DNA from: Citrobacter sp. On2M
GTDB lineage: Bacteria; Pseudomonadota; Gammaproteobacteria; Enterobacterales; Enterobacteriaceae
DNA length: 64,000 nucleotides
Reading direction: 5' to 3'
NCBI RefSeq assembly: GCF_018035235.1
Contig: NZ_WPCV01000005.1
Location: 558,001-622,000 of the forward strand
In this document: positions 59,387-64,000 of the stretch, in pieces
How the letters are laid out: every line of letters starts with the position of its first letter
Position numbering within the stretch: the first letter of the stretch is position 1
Program-made: the position numbers and the translations under genes
Notes under the pieces: generated by a model
The model's database searches: none
Seen by the model: the letters and a program-made list of their open reading frames with translations, nothing else
Told to the model about the DNA's origin: nothing

Positions 59387-62300
59387 CTATTGTTGAAATT
59401 TTTCTATGGATTGTTCCAGATTATTGAGCGAGCTTTCGATTCGGTTCAAAGAGTCGAACAGTTCCGCCGCAGTAATAGCATCAGGCAATCGTTCTTCCAG
59501 CATTTGAGCAACAGTGATGACTTCATTAATGCCCAGCAATTGGGCAGTACCGTTAAGGCGATGAATATGATATTTCACCGATGGATAGTCCTCGTCAAAT
59601 GCGGCTGTTCTGGCTGCTTCTAAATCGTGTCGATTTTCCCGTTGCGCATCATGCAGCGCAGCGAGCATAAGCACCCGATTGTTTTGTGCTAGTACCGCCA
59701 ACCGCTTCTCATCGAACATTAATTCGTTCGTCTGGCTTACTCCGGCTAACAGACGAGTGAGCTGCGCGAGGGTAATTGGCTTAAATAGACAATCGGTCAT
59801 TCCTGCCGCAAGACAGCGTTCACGCTCATGCTGCTGCGCTGTAGCGGTCAGACCCCAGATAGGAAGATCACTATCAAATCGTCTCACCTCGCGAGTAAGT
59901 GCAATACCATCCATCACGGGCATGTTAAGGTCGGTAATCAATAAATCGTAACGGTCCTGCTGAAGATAACGTAATGCCTCTTCGCCGTTTTCCGCTTCAT
60001 CCGCAGCAATTTCCAGGGAGGCTAGCTGACGTTTTAACAGTAGACGACTGGAAGGGTGATCGTCGGCAATTAATACCCGCAGTGTCTTGCCAATAACAGG
60101 AGGTGGTGGTGACTCGGTTTCAACGACGTCAGTGAGTGCATCATACGAAATTTGTACTGGCAAATTCAGCGTCACTCTGGTCCCCTGATTAACTTCACTT
60201 TGCAAATCTATCGTGCCCCCCATCTGGTTCATCAATGCCTTTGCAATAGCCAATCCTAGCCCTGACCCGTGATGAATCTCCCCCATTTTCCCCTGACTGA
60301 ACGGCATAAAAAGCGACTTTTGTTCTTCGCTACTGATACCGGGCCCCGTGTCATTCACGGAAATTACCAGCGCGTGATTCAGTCTCTTCGCTGAGACCTG
60401 AACTTCTCCATGACGTGTAAATTTCACCGCATTGCCGATAAGATTCATCAGCACCTGTTCCAACATCTGTGGATCTAGCTGCATGGCTTCTTTTGGCTCC
60501 AGATGCGAGTCATAGCCCAGCGCTATCCCTTTCTGCGCGGCAAGCGCGGTAAAAAGTAATACTTTTTCTTTGATCATCGCATCAACATGCACCCACTTCG
60601 GCATCACCTCCTGCAAACCGGATTCTATCTTCTCCAGATCGAGGATCTCACCAATCAGTTTCAACAGCGATCGCGAAGCTGTAACTGCATGATCGATAGA
60701 AGTTTTATCTTCATGACTGAAGTTTGTCGTTGAGTTTTGTAACAGTTCCAGAAATCCCACAATGGCACTTACTGGGGTGCGAATCTCATGGCTCATATGA
60801 GAGAGGAAGGCTCGTTTCTCTTCATTAGCTTTCTGTGCTTTGGTCTTTTCCTTCTCCAGTAAACGCTGCGACTCTTTTCTTCTACGCACCTGCCGTGCCA
60901 GGTAGAGCACCCAGAGGAAGGTACTCACGACAAGAAGGGTCGCGAGAGTTGCTACCAGATAGAAGGGTCGGTTATACAACTCCCAGGTATCTATTTGGAC
61001 GTCCGGCAGACGTACCCATTTACCGACAATCTGTAAAATTTCCTTCTGGGGGATATCATCCAAGGCCTTATCAAGGATCTGCCTTAATTCAGGTTCTGAG
61101 CGCGGTACAGCAAAACTGATTGCTGCCGGTTGCACCTCTGGCAACGGGAGCCATGTCAGCCGATCGGGATAATAATGTTCAGTGAGATAACGAGCGGTCA
61201 GCTGATTAGAAATCGCCGCGTCAACTTTTCCCGTTGCAACAAGATTTAATGCCACACTGGAGTTTTCTACTTCTTGCCAATAGATATCCGGATGACGGGC
61301 TTTCATCTGCATCAGTAACGGATGATCGATGCTTATCGCCACGTGCGCTCCTGCCTTTAGCGCTATCGCCTGGGCATCCTCTTTTCTGACAACGGTAACA
61401 AACTGGGTGGTAATAAAGGGATGAGTGAAAGAGAGGGTGTTTTGGAGGCTCAAATCAAAGGTGGCTGCCTGTACAATATGCCAGTTGCCCTTTTTCATCT
61501 CTGAAAGCATATCTTCACGCGAGTTTACGACAACCGTTTCGTACTGCAGGCCAGTTTGCAGACTAATCAGATTAAGAATATCCCCTACAATCCCCCGAAC
61601 TTCCTGATTATTGTCGGCCATGGTGTAAGGCGCAAACCACGGATTAATAATTACCCGTAGCGTTTTGTTTGTTTTTAGCCACTGTTTTTCACGAGGCGTC
61701 AGATTGAGTGGTTGAAGTAAAAAAGAGAGGTTACCTTTGTCGATCATCGACTGCGCTATTTGTCCATGCTGATTTTCATCGATTGCATTGATGGTGCTAT
61801 TAATGATGCTCAGTAAACGCTCTTGTCCCGGTAAGAATAAAAAATGGCTCATTTTTTGTGGTGAAGGCCAATATTTAACCGCGCTCAAAGCCAGGCTGAA
61901 CTCTTGGGAAAGCCAAGTGCTAGTAGTTAGCGAATCACCCATAAACCATCGATTCTGCCCGGTAATAATGGAGTTCAGCGCCTCCTGATAGCTGGCGTAA
62001 TTGGCTATTTCGGCATTCGGAAATACCTCATGAATGAAATCAGCGCCAGGATAGCCCTCAACAACCGCAATACGAGCACTCTGCGGACTATGCAAGGGAC
62101 CCATAACGTTAGAGAGCGAAGTCACCAGCACGGGCCAGGAATGTACTAGTGTCTCCGAGAGCTGAATGCCCTCCTCAGCGAAAGGAAACGTATCAAGACC
62201 AGTCAATACCGTATCAATCTCGCCCGCACGTAGCGCGCGAATTGCATCAGCGCGATTTTTATAGCTCAGTACAGCGATACGGACATTTAGCGAATTATGG

Positions 62301-62569
62301 ATTAGCGTCAGATAGTCAGCGTTCATTCCCCTGTAGCGCCCACTGAGCGTGGTTTGCACCAACGGAGCCTGCTCAGGTTGATAAACTCCAATGCGTAGCG
62401 CTCTTTTTTGCAACAGCCAGCGCTTGTTATCCTCACTCAAGTACACAGGCACCGGAGTAATGTAACTATATCCCGACAGCTCTAGCTCAGTGGGGGAGCC
62501 ATCCTGAGCATAAGCAGCACATCCGCTGAAAACCCAGAGGAGCAGGAGAAGTACAAGACGCAGTTCCAT
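59387..62569 (-). CDS. BvgS/EvgS-like hybrid sensor histidine kinase
   Basis: A 1060-residue unorthodox sensor. The signal peptide MELRLVLLLLLWVFSGCAAY is followed by two tandem Venus-flytrap (SBP_bac_3) domains (about 45-270 and 290-520; repeated LRIGVYQPEQAP and LRVIINPWFAPYT). A membrane helix lies near 535-555 (YLVATLATLLVVSTFLWVLY). Then come HisKA (FLSHMSHEIRTPVSAI, His near 595), HATPase (NLIGNAVKFT, NDTGPGIS, GSGLGLAIA), receiver (DLLITDLNMPVMDG) and a C-terminal HPt (YHIHRLNGTAQLLG). It starts two bases after the response regulator stop. Such systems control surface factors, here probably the fimbriae next door. Confidence 0.92.
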   Translation of the reverse strand: MELRLVLLLLLWVFSGCAAYAQDGSPTELELSGYSYITPVPVYLSEDNKRWLLQKRALRIGVYQPEQAPLVQTTLSGRYRGMNADYLTLIHNSLNVRIAVLSYKNRADAIRALRAGEIDTVLTGLDTFPFAEEGIQLSETLVHSWPVLVTSLSNVMGPLHSPQSARIAVVEGYPGADFIHEVFPNAEIANYASYQEALNSIITGQNRWFMGDSLTTSTWLSQEFSLALSAVKYWPSPQKMSHFLFLPGQERLLSIINSTINAIDENQHGQIAQSMIDKGNLSFLLQPLNLTPREKQWLKTNKTLRVIINPWFAPYTMADNNQEVRGIVGDILNLISLQTGLQYETVVVNSREDMLSEMKKGNWHIVQAATFDLSLQNTLSFTHPFITTQFVTVVRKEDAQAIALKAGAHVAISIDHPLLMQMKARHPDIYWQEVENSSVALNLVATGKVDAAISNQLTARYLTEHYYPDRLTWLPLPEVQPAAISFAVPRSEPELRQILDKALDDIPQKEILQIVGKWVRLPDVQIDTWELYNRPFYLVATLATLLVVSTFLWVLYLARQVRRRKESQRLLEKEKTKAQKANEEKRAFLSHMSHEIRTPVSAIVGFLELLQNSTTNFSHEDKTSIDHAVTASRSLLKLIGEILDLEKIESGLQEVMPKWVHVDAMIKEKVLLFTALAAQKGIALGYDSHLEPKEAMQLDPQMLEQVLMNLIGNAVKFTRHGEVQVSAKRLNHALVISVNDTGPGISSEEQKSLFMPFSQGKMGEIHHGSGLGLAIAKALMNQMGGTIDLQSEVNQGTRVTLNLPVQISYDALTDVVETESPPPPVIGKTLRVLIADDHPSSRLLLKRQLASLEIAADEAENGEEALRYLQQDRYDLLITDLNMPVMDGIALTREVRRFDSDLPIWGLTATAQQHERERCLAAGMTDCLFKPITLAQLTRLLAGVSQTNELMFDEKRLAVLAQNNRVLMLAALHDAQRENRHDLEAARTAAFDEDYPSVKYHIHRLNGTAQLLGINEVITVAQMLEERLPDAITAAELFDSLNRIESSLNNLEQSIEKFQQ

Positions 62570-62571
62570 CT

Positions 62572-63201
62572 TCAGGTCAGCTTATTCTGATGAGCAAAAG
62601 AGAGTAGTTCGACTAGTGATTTACAGCCTAATTTTTCCATTAATCTAGTTTTATAGGTACTTACCGTTTTGCTGCTTATATACATCGCTTCGCCAATCTG
62701 CGTATTATCAAGGCCGCTTAGCATATAGCTCATTACTTTCATCTCCTGCGCGGAGAGAGATTCAAGACGCTGATTATCCGTTAGTTCTACCGACGGTTCC
62801 TCCATGAAAAAGGGAAAGTAGATATAACCATTTTTCGCCGCATTAATCGCTGCGAGAATATTTTCCATATCTTGCTTTTTACTAATAAAAGCATTCGCGC
62901 CAGCCTGCGCGCAGCGTTTACTGTAATAGCGATCATTTTTTGCTGATACTACGATTAACACACCAGTAAAACATTGTGCCCTGAGTTTCTCCACCAGCTC
63001 AACGCCATTTATGCCAGGAATTTCGACATCCACAACGACGATATCGACAGCTGTTTTCGTCAACTCCTTTAGGGCTTCCGCTCCGTTCTCAAATTCTTTG
63101 ATAATGGTAATGTGCTGTTTTTCCAACATGCCGCGTATGGCCATGCGAGCCAAGGGATGGTCATCCACAATAACGGCGGTAGGGGACCGAGACTCATTCA
63201 T
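62572..63201 (-). CDS. BvgA/EvgA-like response regulator
   Basis: A 209-residue NarL/LuxR-family response regulator. The receiver has AVIVDDHPLARMAIRG with the acidic pocket, the phosphoacceptor aspartate in IVVVDVEIPGINGVEL near residue 55, and VVSAKND and AFISKKQ for the Thr/Ser and Lys. The C-terminal HTH is LSAQEMKVMSYMLSGLDNTQ followed by IGEAMYISSKTVSTYKTRLM. It is the first gene of the two-component operon. No ATG-proximal promoter motif stands out. Confidence 0.92.
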   Translation of the reverse strand: MNESRSPTAVIVDDHPLARMAIRGMLEKQHITIIKEFENGAEALKELTKTAVDIVVVDVEIPGINGVELVEKLRAQCFTGVLIVVSAKNDRYYSKRCAQAGANAFISKKQDMENILAAINAAKNGYIYFPFFMEEPSVELTDNQRLESLSAQEMKVMSYMLSGLDNTQIGEAMYISSKTVSTYKTRLMEKLGCKSLVELLSFAHQNKLT

Positions 63202-63551
63202 AGGCTACCTGAAAGCTGTAATTCGTGGAAGGAAACATACTCAGGATGATAACCTAACAATACTTCAGACTGATTTAAAAATTAAAAGTTTTTTTGTACC
63301 AGCTCACATTATAGCGATCAACTAAAACACGTTATTGTTCGAGCATTTTTCCCGTTTTGATTTCTGATTTATTTAGTTGTATCCGACCATTATCATCGTG
63401 CGACCTGAGTTTTACGATTTGCCAGAAGATAGTTCTTTATGGCAACCTTTAATCAGGTTTCTGTACCAGTTTAGAGGTATGAATAGCTTCGGATTTAACA
63501 AAGATCTTAGCGTCATTTCTGAGGACTTAAAGAGGGTTACCCAGCGGTAAG
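63202..63551. other. Intergenic region upstream of the two-component genes
   Basis: About 350 AT-rich bases that should hold the promoter for the response regulator. No gene seen. Confidence 0.4.
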
Positions 63552-63750
63552 GGGTATCCCGAAGAGTGTAAAGTTGAAACAGCCAAACAGATTGTTTAGC
63601 GTGGCGATTCCGTTTTTAGCGTGAGCAAAACGTCTCAATATTGCCACACAGTCTGTACGCGAGGATAAAGGAGTACGGCCGGACTCATCCACCAATAAAG
63701 AACTGTCAGATGCTCAGGCCGAGATCCGCCGACTCTAGAAGAAGTTGAAG
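63552..63750 (+). mobile_element. IS3-family orfA remnant
   Basis: Fragments in different frames read YPEECKVETAKQIV, then LPHSLYARIKEYGR, then KELSDAQAEIRRL, the helix-turn-helix and leucine-rich part of IS3-family transposase OrfA. Stops and frameshifts separate the pieces, so it is inactive. It ends abruptly where the phage fragment begins. Confidence 0.65.
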
Positions 63751-63990
63751 CCATCCTTGCTCACCAGTGTCGTGACCCCGACCAGGTAGATCAGGTCGGC
63801 ATCAGTGCCGGATGCCTGCAAGTCCCGAAAGACTGAGACATTGATGCCGGTGACGCCCTGTACACCGACGTTAGATTGGTTTTGTGCCAACTGGCAGTCT
63901 GGTCGATGTAAGCACGCAGCCCTGGTGCAAACGCGGTAGCGTGGCCGTCGAAATAGCGTTCACAGTGGTATCCAATGAAAGTAAATCAGG
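63751..63990 (-). pseudogene. P2-like tail sheath gene fragment
   Basis: The minus strand encodes NVGVQGVTGINVSVFRDLQA followed by SGTDADLIY and VTTLVSKDG, and in another frame APGLRAYIDQTASWHKTN. Together these match the region before the end of P2 FI-type tail sheath proteins. The frameshift between the two pieces and a stop upstream show it is broken. It is the only trace of a P2-like prophage in the window; more may lie to the right. Confidence 0.6.
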
Positions 63991-64000
63991 CCAGATGACC

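Overview
The window comes from an enterobacterial chromosome, most likely Citrobacter or a close relative. The left 14 kb is core DNA in the Escherichia/Salmonella/Citrobacter order ttdA-ttdB-ttdT ... tsaD <> rpsU-dnaG-rpoD, mug, tRNA-Ile2 (ileX). It differs from E. coli K-12 in one way: a complete Klebsiella-type urease operon, ureDABCEFG, lies between ttdT and tsaD (about 3.0-7.9 kb). Genus is an inference from gene order and protein similarity as I recall it; no search was run.

At tRNA-Ile2 (14113-14188) a genomic island of about 34.7 kb begins. The last 47 nt of the tRNA are repeated at 48883-48929, next to a P4-type tyrosine integrase (47369-48685). Paired GGTCAGGTAA motifs with 12-bp periodicity lie at both ends. 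From the tRNA inwards the island holds: (1) a CP4-type backbone on the minus strand (cbtA, cbeA, yeeT, frameshifted yeeS, ardB/klcA, ykfF, two secreted Cys-rich proteins, a GYF_2 membrane protein, and yfjR-, yfjQ- and yfjP-like genes); (2) a pair of DUF262 proteins, the second with a DUF1524 HNH nuclease domain; (3) abpA-abpB, an abortive-infection nuclease/helicase pair; (4) an unfamiliar biosynthetic group made of a GT9/riboflavin-kinase-like fusion facing a coupled radical SAM, PHP phosphatase, PRTase-like and DXD glycosyltransferase operon; (5) a WYL regulator, a YaaW-like membrane protein and a membrane protein with an HNH-like motif; (6) a second CP4 replication/regulation block (yfjJ, yfjI, alpA); (7) a decayed Fic gene; (8) a retron of the Ec78/Eco7 type with PtuA/PtuB (Septu) effectors; (9) the integrase. 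It reads as a defence island.

Beyond the right attachment site lies a decayed second copy of the cbtA end, which suggests two islands once sat in tandem. After an AT-rich spacer come a metal-dependent amidohydrolase and a surface-attachment locus on the minus strand: a BvgAS/EvgAS-like response regulator and hybrid sensor kinase, a LuxR-type regulator, a four-gene chaperone-usher fimbrial operon and a CSS-motif EAL phosphodiesterase. The window ends in broken mobile DNA: an IS3-family orfA remnant fused to a fragment of a P2-like tail sheath gene.

The best candidates for undescribed biology are blocks (4) and (5). Block (2) is a recognisable but less well characterised arrangement. Blocks (3) and (8) match known defence systems.
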